Origin: Flavobacterium caseinilyticum | Lineage (GTDB): Bacteria > Bacteroidota > Bacteroidia > Flavobacteriales > Flavobacteriaceae | Length of the DNA stretch: 64,000 nucleotides | Direction of reading: 5' to 3' | Assembly: GCF_004349085.1 (NCBI RefSeq) | Contig: NZ_SMFM01000002.1 | Location: 248,001 to 312,000, forward strand | Part shown: piece by piece, positions 9,900 through 18,959 of the stretch | Layout: the number at the start of each line of letters is the position of its first letter | How positions within the stretch are numbered: position 1 is the first letter of the stretch | Notes under the pieces: model-generated | What the model was told of the DNA's origin: nothing | The model's database searches: none | The model's input: the letters and a program-made list of their open reading frames with translations, nothing else | Program-made: the position numbers and the translations under genes

Positions 9900-10217
9900 A
9901 TGAAAAAAGTTTCCTTTTATTTAATGATGATGGTATTATCATTAAGCGTTGTTCCTACACAAATGTTAGCGGCTGAAAAAACTCCAACTTCTATTGCAAA
10001 CACTCCAAAAGAAGTTCCTGCTGAAGTAAAAGTTTTGCTAAACCGACTTGACGAAATAAAAGCAATGGACAAATCTTCATTAAATTCTGCAGAGAAAAAA
10101 GAATTGCGTAAAGAAGTTCGTGTTATTAAAGAGGAATTAAAATCTTCAGGAAATGGCATTTACTTGTCTGTTGGTGCAATTATCATAGTTGTTCTTTTAT
10201 TAATTCTTTTATTATAA
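9900..10217 (+). CDS. Small protein with signal peptide and C-terminal membrane anchor
   Basis: A 105-residue protein: signal sequence at residues 1-24, a charged helical middle (VKVLLNRLDEIKAMDKSSLNSAEKKELRK region) and a strongly hydrophobic last segment (LSVGAIIIVVLLLILLL). It is probably an inner-membrane protein with a short periplasmic coiled coil. I recognise the type from Flavobacterium genomes but know no function. A strong intrinsic terminator follows at 10245, so it is monocistronic. Confidence 0.75.
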   Translation: MKKVSFYLMMMVLSLSVVPTQMLAAEKTPTSIANTPKEVPAEVKVLLNRLDEIKAMDKSSLNSAEKKELRKEVRVIKEELKSSGNGIYLSVGAIIIVVLLLILLL

Positions 10218-10244
10218 AATAAACGAATTTAGAAGAACAAGAGA

Positions 10245-10277
10245 AAAGGAAACGAAACATTCGTTTCCTTTTTTTAT
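10245..10277 (+). terminator. Intrinsic terminator
   Basis: An 11-base-pair stem AAAGGAAACGA / TCGTTTCCTTT with a five-base loop is followed by a T run. It ends the transcript of the small membrane protein. Confidence 0.85.
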
Positions 10278-10394
10278 GCCCAATTTTAAAGACCATAGAG
10301 CCATACTAATTTTTTATTGGCACAGTTCTTGGCTTTGACAACAAGTATTATTAAGTAAGTACAAACAAATGAGTTTTAATTAAAAAAATTAAAA

Positions 10395-10892
10395 ATGAAG
10401 GCTTTAAAATTAATCATTGCAGGAATAATTATTTTGGTATCTGGTCATTCGATGCAGGCCCAAGTTACGGTCAATGTAAATACAGGTACTCCTCCAGCAT
10501 GGGGTCCGGCAGGCTACTCCGCAGTAGACTATTATTATTTACCGGATGTTCAGTCTTATTACGATGTTCGAGCATCTCAGTTTATCTATTTGGGTCAAGG
10601 AAAATGGATTCGTTCCAGAAATTTGCCAACACAATACAGAAACTATAATTTATATAACGGTTATAAAGTTGTATTAAATGATTACCGTGGTTCAACTCCA
10701 TACACTAACTTTAAGAGTCATAAAGCAAAATATTATAAAGGATATAAAGGCAAACCCCAAAAAACAATTGGTTCCTATCGAAACACCAACGCTAAACAAT
10801 ATAAAAGTGTAGGAAATGGAAACAAACAAGGAAACGGAAATAAAGGGCACGGAAATGGAAATAAAGGCCATGGAAACGGAAAAAACAAATAA
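10395..10892 (+). CDS. Secreted protein with Gly/Asn/Lys-rich tail
   Basis: A 165-residue protein with a signal peptide (cleavage after HSMQA, residues 1-22). A tyrosine-rich middle domain contains YYYLPDVQSYYDV and GKWIRSRNLP, and the last about 35 residues repeat the pattern GNGNKGHGNG. It is likely exported to the periplasm or surface. The middle domain resembles small uncharacterised Bacteroidota periplasmic proteins; no function is known to me. A decayed second copy lies immediately downstream. Confidence 0.75.
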   Translation: MKALKLIIAGIIILVSGHSMQAQVTVNVNTGTPPAWGPAGYSAVDYYYLPDVQSYYDVRASQFIYLGQGKWIRSRNLPTQYRNYNLYNGYKVVLNDYRGSTPYTNFKSHKAKYYKGYKGKPQKTIGSYRNTNAKQYKSVGNGNKQGNGNKGHGNGNKGHGNGKNK

Positions 10893-10910
10893 TATATTGA
10901 CATGTTTAAA

Positions 10911-10942
10911 AAAAGAACCTCTCATCAAGGTTCTTTTTTTTT
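10911..10942 (+). terminator. Intrinsic terminator
   Basis: A nine-base-pair stem AAAAGAACC / GGTTCTTTT followed by a T tract ends the secreted-protein gene at 10892. Confidence 0.85.
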
Positions 10943-11069
10943 GCATAAAAAATTTTTAATTAGATCTTAAACAGAATGTTAATCATTTCATATTGGCACA
11001 ATTTTTTAAATTTTCGAAAAATATTTATTAAATGAAGTCCGATTTAAAATTATCCGATTTAAATTTAAA

Positions 11070-11621
11070 ACAAAGAGAATATTAAAATTAATCGTGTTCG
11101 GAGTTATCTTTTTAGTATCCAGGCAAGCTATACAGGCATAAGTTTCTGTAAACGTAAAACATGGGTTCAGCGCCATCTTGGGACCTGTAGGTTTTACAGA
11201 AGCACGGTATTATTTACCGGATGTTGAAACATATTATGACGTGAAAGCTAATCAATTTATTTATTTCGGTGGAGGAAGATGGATCCGATCAAGATATTTA
11301 CCAAATCAATACCGAAATTATGATTTACATCGGGGTTATAAAGTGGTTTTAAATGATTATCATGGTTCGAAGCCTTATACCAACTTTAACAAACACCGAG
11401 TTACTTACTACAAAGAATATCGTTGAAGAGAGCAAAGAATAGTAGGATACAATAATTATCACAGAAATTATAATGACCGCATACAATATGGGAATTACAG
11501 AGAAAGTAAAAATTACAATTATGAAAATAACGGTCATGGAATTAAACACGGAAATAAACATAGCAATGGAAAAGGACGTGGAAATGGTTATAGCGATGAG
11601 CGAGACAATGACAGAGACTAA
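11070..11621 (+). pseudogene. Decayed paralogue of the secreted protein gene at 10395
   Basis: Translation shows the same protein as the upstream gene (LKLIVFGVIFLVS, then RYYLPDVETYYDVKANQFIYFGGGRWIRSRYLP). The ATG position is lost, the signal-peptide CAA codon has become TAA near 11140, and one base is missing near 11180 (TCTTGGGACCT where TGGGGACCT is expected), which shifts the frame. A TGA occurs at 11424. Beyond it, the Gly/Asn/His-rich tail is recognisable in another frame and ends at the TAA at 11619. It is a tandem duplicate of the intact gene that no longer encodes a full product. Confidence 0.8.
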
Positions 11622-11650
11622 TTCCAATTTAACTTTTGCAAAAGAATCAA

Positions 11651-11690
11651 AAAGAGAGAGAACCAAAAATTAGTTTTCTCTCTTTATTTA
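11651..11690 (+). terminator. Intrinsic terminator after the pseudogene
   Basis: A stem AAAGAGAGAGAA / TTTTCTCTCTTT with a loop of about 12 bases and trailing T/A-rich sequence. It is retained although the gene before it is broken. Confidence 0.7.
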
Positions 11691-11752
11691 TTAAAGGAAA
11701 TTTTTATTTTTAAAGAAAACTAAAAACATTTCAGAAAAAAACATTTAATCCC

Positions 11753-11760
11753 TACATTTG
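11753..11760 (+). promoter_or_regulatory. -7 promoter box for the PIG-L gene
   Basis: TACATTTG matches TAnnTTTG and lies 27 bases upstream of the ATG at 11788. It overlaps an in-frame TTG at 11758, which argues that TTG is not the start codon. Confidence 0.6.
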
Positions 11761-11787
11761 AAGCTATTGCAAATTAAATTTAAAAAA

Positions 11788-14319
11788 ATGCGAAAAAAAC
11801 ATATTCTAACTGTTATAATAGTACTTTTTTGTTTTCAAATATCAGTTGGTCAAGAACCGCAAAAATTAAATTCAGTTGAAATCTACAATCAAATTCAAAA
11901 GCTAAATTTTTTAGGATCAGTTCTTTATATCGCTGCTCATCCTGATGATGAAAATACCCGATTAATTTCTTATTTGTCAAATGAACAAAAGGCAAGGACG
12001 GGCTATTTATCTTTGACACGCGGTGATGGTGGTCAAAACTTAATAGGAACTCAATTACGGGAATTATTGGGAGTGATACGCACACAGGAACTTATTGAAG
12101 CCAGAAAAATCGATGGCGGCGAACAATTTTTTTCTCGTGCCAATGATTTCGGATTTTCCAAAAACCCAACAGAAACGCTAAAAATCTGGGATAAAGAAAA
12201 GGTATTGGCTGACGTTATATGGGCCATCCGCAAATTTCAACCGGACGTTATTGTCAACCGATTTGATCACAGATCAGCCGGAAGCACACACGGACACCAC
12301 ACAGCGTCGGCAATGTTAAGTGTCGAAAGTTTTGAATTAGCCAATGATCCGACAATTTTTCCAGAACAGTTACAATATGTGAAACCGTGGCAAACTAAAC
12401 GCCAGTTTTTTAATACCTCTTGGTGGTTTTACGGAAGTTTAGAGAAATTTAATGCCGCTGATAAAACGAATTTAATTGCTTTACAAACTGGAGTGTATTA
12501 TTCTGTTAAAGGCAAATCAAATCAAGAAATAGCAGCATTAAGTCGCAGTCGCCATCAGTCGCAAGGATTTGGCAGCACTGGTGCTCGCGGTGAAGAAACG
12601 GAATATTTAGAGTTTATAAATGGAGACGCTTTAAAAGAAAAAAAATCTCTTTTCGAGGGCATTGATACCTCTTGGAATCGGGTCAAAGGAGGAAAAGCAA
12701 TTGGAGAATTATTGACAACCATTGCAGCTGCATTTGACCATAAGAATCCTTCGGCTAGCATTCCAGATTTGGCGAAAGCCTATGCTATGATAAATGCTTT
12801 GGAAGAGAATCAATGGACACCTTTAAAATCTGCAGCCATCAAAGAAATCATAGCATCCTGCTCTGGACTTTATCTTGAAGCAGTAGCCCAAAATCAGGAA
12901 GCAACTCCCGGAAGTATTATTAAAGTAAAACTCGAAGCCATTAACAGAAGCTCCGCGCCAATGCAGCTGATCAGTGTGACGGCTTTGCCAATAGAAACAA
13001 ACACTCCTCATAACCGGGACTTAAAAAATAATATTCTAAATAATATCAGCTTAGATTTAAAATTACCTGAATCAATTAACTACACACAACCGTATTGGTT
13101 AATGGAAAATGGAACCGATGGAATGTATGCCGTAAATCAACAGCAAAATATAGGTATTCCAGATATTATCAGGGAAGCTAAAGTGGTATTCAATGTTCAA
13201 ATTAACGGAATTGAAATCCCGTTTGAGCGAACCGTGGTTTACAAATATAATGATGATGTAAAAGGCGAAGTGTATAATTATCTCGACATAGTCCCTGAGG
13301 TCACCACTTCAATCGTTGACAAAGTATTGATTTTTAAGGATACGAAAATTAAATACGTAGGGGTAAAAATTAAAGCGGGGAAAGATGCTCTAAAAGGGAA
13401 TTTACAACTTGAACTACCAAAAAACTGGAGTGTTTCTCCAAAATCAATTCCTTTCAATATCCTAAAAAAAGGAACGGAACAAATTGTTTATTTTGAAGTA
13501 ACTGCACCAAACAAATCTGAAGAAGCAATAGCCAAAAGTGTTGCAATCATTAACAATAAACGATTTGACAAAGAGCAAATTATTATTAATTATGACCATA
13601 TTACTAAGCAGCAAGTTCTAAAATCTGCTGAAGCCAAATGCATTAAAACGGATTTGAAGACAAATGGTGAGAAAATCGCTTACATTATGGGTGCAGGAGA
13701 TGAAGTTCCTGGCAGCCTGACTCAATTGGGCTACTCTGTTACACTACTTAAACCCGAAGAAATAACAGCTGAAAAATTAGGAAATTTTGATGTAGTCATC
13801 ACTGGTATTCGCGCTTATAATACGGTTACGGCATTGGCCAGCAAACAAAACATACTTTTTGATTTTGTAAAATCAGGAAAAACAATGGTGGTTCAGTATA
13901 ACACAGCGGGCGATCTTGTCACCGAAAATATTGCGCCTTATCCATTGAAACTGTCTCGCGACCGAGTAACTGAAGAAGATGCGGAAGTTCGATTTTTGGT
14001 GGCAAACCATCCCGTTATGAATTTTCCAAATAAAATTACAGCTGAAGATTTTCAAGGTTGGAAGCAAGAGCAAGGATTATATTACCCAAGTGAATATGAC
14101 AAAGCCTTCACTCCTATTTTATCGTCAAATGATCGCGGTGAAAGCCCTAAAAACGGAGCTCTACTCATTGCATCTCACGGAAAAGGACATTACGTTTATA
14201 CGGGTTTAAGTTTTTTTAGAGAATTACCCGAAGGTGTTACTGGTGCGTACAAATTAATTTCAAATATTATTTCACTGAAATCTTCCGAAAATAATCCTTC
14301 CCAAAAAATCAAAAACTAA
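11788..14319 (+). CDS. PIG-L family deacetylase, large exported form
   Basis: An 843-residue protein from the ATG at 11788; the upstream TTG sits inside the promoter. A signal peptide (residues 1-21) is followed by a PIG-L domain with the zinc motif HPDDE (residues 51-55) and a later HGHH metal stretch near residue 164. The remaining about 500 residues are beta-rich and end in a domain resembling ThuA/GATase-like folds (DVVITGIRAYN, ASHGKGHYVYTGLSFFRELPEG). PIG-L enzymes remove N-acetyl groups from sugars such as GlcNAc conjugates. The micro-protein and the sodium symporter follow directly, suggesting sugar-conjugate cleavage and product uptake. Confidence 0.85.
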   Translation: MRKKHILTVIIVLFCFQISVGQEPQKLNSVEIYNQIQKLNFLGSVLYIAAHPDDENTRLISYLSNEQKARTGYLSLTRGDGGQNLIGTQLRELLGVIRTQELIEARKIDGGEQFFSRANDFGFSKNPTETLKIWDKEKVLADVIWAIRKFQPDVIVNRFDHRSAGSTHGHHTASAMLSVESFELANDPTIFPEQLQYVKPWQTKRQFFNTSWWFYGSLEKFNAADKTNLIALQTGVYYSVKGKSNQEIAALSRSRHQSQGFGSTGARGEETEYLEFINGDALKEKKSLFEGIDTSWNRVKGGKAIGELLTTIAAAFDHKNPSASIPDLAKAYAMINALEENQWTPLKSAAIKEIIASCSGLYLEAVAQNQEATPGSIIKVKLEAINRSSAPMQLISVTALPIETNTPHNRDLKNNILNNISLDLKLPESINYTQPYWLMENGTDGMYAVNQQQNIGIPDIIREAKVVFNVQINGIEIPFERTVVYKYNDDVKGEVYNYLDIVPEVTTSIVDKVLIFKDTKIKYVGVKIKAGKDALKGNLQLELPKNWSVSPKSIPFNILKKGTEQIVYFEVTAPNKSEEAIAKSVAIINNKRFDKEQIIINYDHITKQQVLKSAEAKCIKTDLKTNGEKIAYIMGAGDEVPGSLTQLGYSVTLLKPEEITAEKLGNFDVVITGIRAYNTVTALASKQNILFDFVKSGKTMVVQYNTAGDLVTENIAPYPLKLSRDRVTEEDAEVRFLVANHPVMNFPNKITAEDFQGWKQEQGLYYPSEYDKAFTPILSSNDRGESPKNGALLIASHGKGHYVYTGLSFFRELPEGVTGAYKLISNIISLKSSENNPSQKIKN

Positions 14320-14330
14320 ACCAGTGTAAA

Positions 14331-14438
14331 ATGGAAACAAAAAAAATAAAAACCTGGACGAAAAACTATACTTGGGTGTTAATAGCCAATGTTATTTATA
14401 TCTTAATTTTTTGTCTCATAATGAAATTATACTCTTAA
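14331..14438 (+). CDS. 35-residue single-pass membrane micro-protein
   Basis: ATG at 14331 gives METKKIKTWTKNY followed by one strongly hydrophobic helix (WVLIANVIYILIFCLIMKLYS). It fills exactly the gap between the PIG-L gene (11 bases) and the sodium symporter (3 bases). The basic N-terminus followed by a helix is a clean membrane-protein signature. By position it may be a small partner subunit of the symporter; small helper subunits are known for some sodium/solute symporters. That role is inference. Confidence 0.65.
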   Translation: METKKIKTWTKNYTWVLIANVIYILIFCLIMKLYS

Positions 14439-14441
14439 GTT

Positions 14442-16166
14442 ATGCAGTTATTTGATTGGGTTATACTAGTAGCGACGCTATTATTTATTGTAATTTATGG
14501 AGCTTGGAAAACTAAAGGAAGTAAAAATGTAGAAGACTTTATTTTGGGTGGCAACGAAACGCCTTGGCACATTGTCGGGCTTTCCGTTATGGCCACACAA
14601 GCCAGCGCAATTACATTTCTTTCTACTCCCGGGCAAGCCTATCATGACGGAATGGGATTTGTACAATTTTACTTTGGATTGCCTATTGCCATGGTGGTAA
14701 TTTGCGTCACTTTTATCCCTTTATACCACAAATACAAAGTTTACACCGCTTATGAATATCTTGAAAAAAGATTTGATTTAAAAACCCGTTCGCTTGCCGC
14801 CATACTTTTCTTGATTCAAAGAGGATTAGGAACCGGATTAACCATTTATGCGCCAGCGATTATTTTGTCGGCGATATTAGGGTGGAATCTTACTTACATG
14901 AATATTATTATTGGGGTTTTAGTCATCATTTATACCTTTTCGGGAGGAACAAAGGCAGTTAATGTGACTCAAAAACAACAAATGTTTGTGATTATGTCCG
15001 GAATGTTTATCACGTTTTTCCTGATATTGCATTATTTACCAAACGATATGACATTTACCAGTGCCTTGCATATTGCCGGTGCAAATGACAAAATGAACAT
15101 TGTCAATTTCTCTTTTGATCCGGAAGAAAAATATACGTTTTGGAGCGGAATTACAGGAGGTTTTTTCCTTGCACTAGCATATTTTGGAACCGATCAATCG
15201 CAAGTAGGACGTTATTTATCCGGAAGATCAGTGCGGGAAAGTCAAATGGGACTGATTATGAACGGACTTTTAAAAGTTCCCATGCAGTTCTTCATTCTAC
15301 TTACCGGAGTTATGGTTTTTGTTTTTTTTCAGTTTAATCCTGTCCCTTTAAATTTTAATCCAAACAACAAAGCCATGATTGAAAAATCGGCTTTCAAAGG
15401 TGAATACAATACCTTAGAGAAAAAATTAGACGATTTATCTGAAGATAAAAAAGTAATTAATCTACTCTATATCGATCAGCTCAATCAGGATTATGACAAT
15501 CCAATTCTTCGAAAAGAATTAGTGGCTTTATCCAATAAAGAAAAAGATTTAAGAGATCGGGCTAAAGAAATAATTATGAAAGCCGACAGCAACAGTGAAA
15601 CCAACGATAAAGATTATGTCTTTTTTCATTTTATCCTCAATTATTTGCCAAAAGGACTTATTGGTTTATTGTTGGCCGTTATCATTTCAGCTGCTATGTC
15701 CTCTACCGCTTCCGGACTGAATGCACTGGCCTCTACAACGGCAATAGATATTTATAAACGCAATCTTAAAGAAGAAAAATCAGAAAGACATTACCTCTAC
15801 GCTACCAAATTTTTCACCTTATTATGGGGAATTATCGCAATCCTTTTTGCCTGTGTCGGAACGCTTTTTGAAAACTTAATCCAATTGGTAAATATCATTG
15901 GATCCATATTTTACGGTACTGTTTTGGGTATATTCCTGGTTGGTTTTTACATCCACAACGTACACTCTAAAGCTATTTTTTATAGTGCGGTTGTAAGTCA
16001 GATTACGATCTTTATTATTTATTATTACGCTATTTATATTTTTCCAAGCGGGGAAGAAAAACTGGGTTATTTGTGGCTTAATTTCATTGGAGCAATGTTG
16101 ACGATTGTAATTTCGTTGCTCTTACAATGGACGATTTTCAGAAAACAGAGAGCGATTACAGCTTAA
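14442..16166 (+). CDS. Sodium:solute symporter (SSS family)
   Basis: A 574-residue transporter with the LeuT-type fold of the SSS family. It opens as an N-terminal helix (FDWVILVATLLFIVIYGAWKT), then GGNETPWHIVGLSVMATQASAITFL, the conserved core near YTFSGGTKAV and the helix AMSSTASGLNALASTTAIDIYKR. A 75-residue hydrophilic insertion sits around residues 310-385. It imports a solute with sodium; the substrate is probably a sugar or amino sugar, given the adjacent PIG-L enzyme (inference). It belongs to a three-gene unit with the micro-protein. Confidence 0.88.
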   Translation: MQLFDWVILVATLLFIVIYGAWKTKGSKNVEDFILGGNETPWHIVGLSVMATQASAITFLSTPGQAYHDGMGFVQFYFGLPIAMVVICVTFIPLYHKYKVYTAYEYLEKRFDLKTRSLAAILFLIQRGLGTGLTIYAPAIILSAILGWNLTYMNIIIGVLVIIYTFSGGTKAVNVTQKQQMFVIMSGMFITFFLILHYLPNDMTFTSALHIAGANDKMNIVNFSFDPEEKYTFWSGITGGFFLALAYFGTDQSQVGRYLSGRSVRESQMGLIMNGLLKVPMQFFILLTGVMVFVFFQFNPVPLNFNPNNKAMIEKSAFKGEYNTLEKKLDDLSEDKKVINLLYIDQLNQDYDNPILRKELVALSNKEKDLRDRAKEIIMKADSNSETNDKDYVFFHFILNYLPKGLIGLLLAVIISAAMSSTASGLNALASTTAIDIYKRNLKEEKSERHYLYATKFFTLLWGIIAILFACVGTLFENLIQLVNIIGSIFYGTVLGIFLVGFYIHNVHSKAIFYSAVVSQITIFIIYYYAIYIFPSGEEKLGYLWLNFIGAMLTIVISLLLQWTIFRKQRAITA

Positions 16167-16313
16167 AAAAAAGTAGTGTCGCTCTATAACTTCTAAACTA
16201 AATAATTGTGTTTTAATTTTTAAAATCCATTAACAGAAGATTCGAAAATTATATTGAAAATGCCATTTTATTATTGAAACATTGGAATATTTATTGGTTC
16301 TATTGTACTTACA

Positions 16314-16364
16314 ACGAAGGAGGAATCACACATTCTGATTAACTTGATGAGATTGCTCCTTCGT
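16314..16364 (+). repeat. Palindromic intergenic element
   Basis: ACGAAGGAGGAATC (16314) and GATTGCTCCTTCGT (16351) form a 14-base inverted repeat with one mismatch around a 23-base loop. The 354-base gap 16167-16520 between convergent genes contains only this element, the terminator at 16463 and AT-rich filler. It resembles the dispersed palindromic repeats seen between genes in Flavobacterium genomes (recollection, not searched). Confidence 0.5.
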
Positions 16365-16462
16365 AGGAACGACAAATTGTGCGGTTGTTTATTACAGTAA
16401 TTACAAAAGGAAAATGGTATTAAGTTCTACATTTAAAATCATAACTCCTTCTTTTTCAAACA

Positions 16463-16503
16463 AAAAAAATCCCGTTTCATATATTTGAAACGGGATTTTT
16501 TTG
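16463..16503 (-). terminator. Bidirectional intrinsic terminator
   Basis: A 13-base-pair stem AAATCCCGTTTCA / TGAAACGGGATTT is flanked by A and T runs, so it works on both strands. It ends the DUF2911 gene from the right and backs up the symporter operon from the left. Confidence 0.85.
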
Positions 16504-16520
16504 TAAAAAAGTTAGAATAA

Positions 16521-17366
16521 TTATTTCTTACTCCATTCTTCAATACTATCTTTATTCATTTTCACGTAGTCTTGGTTTTTTGCAATTTCAGCTGCTGCAA
16601 GTGATGCTTTAGCAGTTTCGATGGCACCTTTTTTATCTCCAAGTTTTGCCTGAATTAATGACTTTAATCTGTTGTACCAAAAAGGTTTATCTTTAGACAT
16701 ATCCAATGCTTTGTTGACATACATCAATGCTTTAGTGCTATCACCGTTAGATTGATGTAAAAACTGAGCGGCAGAAAAATAATCTCCTGCAGTAGGTCCG
16801 GCCAAAGCTTTTTCAATATTTGCTATTGCTGTTTTTTGAGTAGGAACTTCAAATTTTAACGCTGCATAAGAATTTTCCCAAGAAATTTCTAAAAATGCAA
16901 AATTATCATCCAAACCACTTATTCCGATTGTAAATGTTTCCGTTCTTCTGTTTAAAGTTTCCGGTTTAACAGTCGTTCTCAATGCCACATTATCCTCTTT
17001 CCATTCCTCTGGATTACCCCAATTGTCAGTAGTTTTATAAAAAATCACTTCCCAACTTTCAATTTTTGGAATGGTAAATAAGGAATATTTTCCTTTTTTC
17101 AATGTTTTACCGTCAATCATTATATCATCACTAAATGAAATTGTCGTATTTTCATTTGCTCCGGTTCTCCATACTTTTCCGAAAGGAACCAAATTCCCAA
17201 AAACCGCTCTTCCTCTCGCGCTAGGTCTGGAATAATTAATTTCGACATCCGTTAATCCAACAGTTTGCATTAATTTAGCTTTAGGGCTAGACTGTGGCGT
17301 CTTTACTTGCGCCTCGATAGAGAAATTTGCAATGATAATTGCTAATGCAATAAGTATTTTTTTCAT
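16521..17366 (-). CDS. DUF2911 protein with TPR-like tail
   Basis: A 281-residue protein with a signal peptide (residues 1-19, ending NFSIEAQ). The DUF2911 domain spans about residues 25-175, with the family's SRPSARGRAVFG and VWRTGANENTTI motifs. A helical TPR-like region follows (DYFSAAQFLHQSNGDSTKALMYVNKAL...). DUF2911 proteins are periplasmic or secreted and common in Bacteroidota; function is unknown. A good -7 box lies 23 bases upstream. Confidence 0.88.
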   Translation of the reverse strand: MKKILIALAIIIANFSIEAQVKTPQSSPKAKLMQTVGLTDVEINYSRPSARGRAVFGNLVPFGKVWRTGANENTTISFSDDIMIDGKTLKKGKYSLFTIPKIESWEVIFYKTTDNWGNPEEWKEDNVALRTTVKPETLNRRTETFTIGISGLDDNFAFLEISWENSYAALKFEVPTQKTAIANIEKALAGPTAGDYFSAAQFLHQSNGDSTKALMYVNKALDMSKDKPFWYNRLKSLIQAKLGDKKGAIETAKASLAAAEIAKNQDYVKMNKDSIEEWSKK

Positions 17367-17388
17367 GTTAAAATTTTTTTATGTTGTC

Positions 17389-17396
17389 CAAATTTA
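17389..17396 (-). promoter_or_regulatory. -7 promoter box for the DUF2911 gene
   Basis: On the minus strand this reads TAAATTTG, a TAnnTTTG match located 23 bases before the start codon at 17366. Confidence 0.55.
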
Positions 17397-17418
17397 CAAA
17401 TTCAGTCCCGTTAAAATG

Positions 17419-18093
17419 TTAATAATTTCCTAATTTAGAATGAAAATTCTCTATCCTTTTAAAATCCATTTCGTTGAAATGATTAACAATAACGTCCGCT
17501 TCTGATAAATCTTGCGCCTCTGAATGAATACTGTTGTATCCCACGCAAAAAATTCCGGCAGCTTTCGCCGCTTTAATACCATTTGTACTGTCTTCAATCA
17601 CAATACAGTTTTCTTTTGGAGCAATTGACAAACTGGCGGCATGTTCAAAAATAGCAGGATGTGGTTTCGATTTCGGAAAATCTTCCCCACTGACCACATG
17701 CGTAAAATAGTCATGCAACTTAAACCTGTTAAACACGCGTTCAATAGTCACTTTGGATGCCGAAGAAGCCAAAATCAATTGCATACCGTTTTGATGCAAT
17801 TCTTTAATAAGATTTTCAACACCTTCTAATAATTCCAAATCAGCTTTACTGTCAAAAGCATCATTAAAAATTGTCCTTTTTCGCTGGATTAAATCTTCAA
17901 CTTCGTGTTCAATTACAAAGACCTCTTTCAATTTTTGAAATGTATTTCGAGTAGAAAAACCGGTAAATGAAGTGTACATCGCCTCTGTCACTGGAATATT
18001 CAACTCGTCAAATTGTTTGAAATAAGCATAACGGTGTACAGGTTCAGTATCGACAATTACACCATCCATGTCAAAAATTACAGTTTGTATCAT
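17419..18093 (-). CDS. HAD hydrolase, beta-phosphoglucomutase/phosphatase type
   Basis: A 224-residue HAD protein. Motif I is FDMDGVIVDTEPVH (D8 and D10), the small helical cap spans residues 16-85, motif II is LASSASKVT, the lysine is in KSKPHPAIF, and motif IV is VIEDSTNGIKAAKAAG. This is the signature of subfamily IA, which includes beta-phosphoglucomutase and sugar phosphatases. The substrate cannot be assigned. It stands alone between the DUF2911 and TcdA genes, with an ACTGAATACTGAA-type repeat upstream. Confidence 0.85.
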   Translation of the reverse strand: MIQTVIFDMDGVIVDTEPVHRYAYFKQFDELNIPVTEAMYTSFTGFSTRNTFQKLKEVFVIEHEVEDLIQRKRTIFNDAFDSKADLELLEGVENLIKELHQNGMQLILASSASKVTIERVFNRFKLHDYFTHVVSGEDFPKSKPHPAIFEHAASLSIAPKENCIVIEDSTNGIKAAKAAGIFCVGYNSIHSEAQDLSEADVIVNHFNEMDFKRIENFHSKLGNY

Positions 18094-18166
18094 TTTTTTT
18101 TTTGATTTTTAGACTACTTAGATTATTTGATTTCCAGAACTGAATACTGAATATTGAGACTGAACA

Positions 18167-18880
18167 CTATTTCTTAATTAAATAGCGGATTACGGTTTCT
18201 GCTGCATATAAACCGAATAATCCCGGCATGTAACTGTTGGTTCCATAAAATGATTTTTTGAAATTGGATCCGTCGGTCATTTTCAAACTCGTTTCGTCCT
18301 GAATTTCAGAAGAAAAAACTACTTTCAGTTTGTCAATTTTAAATTCTTTCAATCGTCTTCGAATAGTTTTAGCAAAGAAGCAATTCACGGTATTGGTAAT
18401 ATCCGTCACTTTCACTTTAGAAGCTTCCATTTTTCCGCCAGCGCCCATACTACTGATGATTTTTACTCTTTTTCGCTTGGCGCCAATAATCAAATTCAGC
18501 TTTGGAGTCACGCTGTCGATGCAATCCAAAACATAATCAAATTCCTCCGAAACAATTTCGAAGGCACGTTCCGGCGAAAGAAATTCTTGTACGCGAGTCA
18601 GTTTTAATTCCGGATTAATGTCCATCAATCGTTCCCCAACAACAGTCACTTTGGGTTGTCCCACGGTAGAGTGTAAAGCCGGTAATTGTCGGTTTATATT
18701 CGTAATATCAACTATGTCACCATCTACAATAGTCATGGTTCCTACTCCTGCTCGTGCTAAATATTCGGCCGCAAAAGACCCTACACCTCCCAGTCCGACA
18801 ACTAATACATTTGCATTTTTCAAATTATCTAAACCTTCTTTTTTGAATAAAAGTTCGGCTCTTTCTGTCCACTCTGCCAT
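18167..18880 (-). CDS. tcdA: tRNA threonylcarbamoyladenosine dehydratase
   Basis: A 237-residue E1-like ATP-dependent enzyme. It has the nucleotide loop VVGLGGVGSFAAEYLARAG (residues 28-46), the activation motif DITNINRQLPA and the TcdA signature IGAKRKRVKIISSMGAGGKM. TcdA cyclises t6A37 in tRNA to ct6A. The ATG at 18880 (MAEWTERAELLF) was chosen because the family starts there; an upstream in-frame ATG would add an 18-residue unrelated extension. The stop lies next to an ACTGAACACT repeat. Confidence 0.92.
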   Translation of the reverse strand: MAEWTERAELLFKKEGLDNLKNANVLVVGLGGVGSFAAEYLARAGVGTMTIVDGDIVDITNINRQLPALHSTVGQPKVTVVGERLMDINPELKLTRVQEFLSPERAFEIVSEEFDYVLDCIDSVTPKLNLIIGAKRKRVKIISSMGAGGKMEASKVKVTDITNTVNCFFAKTIRRRLKEFKIDKLKVVFSSEIQDETSLKMTDGSNFKKSFYGTNSYMPGLFGLYAAETVIRYLIKK

Positions 18881-18959
18881 TTTTTTTAGTTTATTGTTTA
18901 TAGTTTGCTGCTCTAAAAAATCTGAAATCAACAATCGTTAATCTACATTCTTAAATCAA

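Noticed and set aside
16167..16520. A hidden gene in the 354-base gap after the symporter
   Set aside because: Only a palindromic repeat and a terminator are seen; no frame with coding character.
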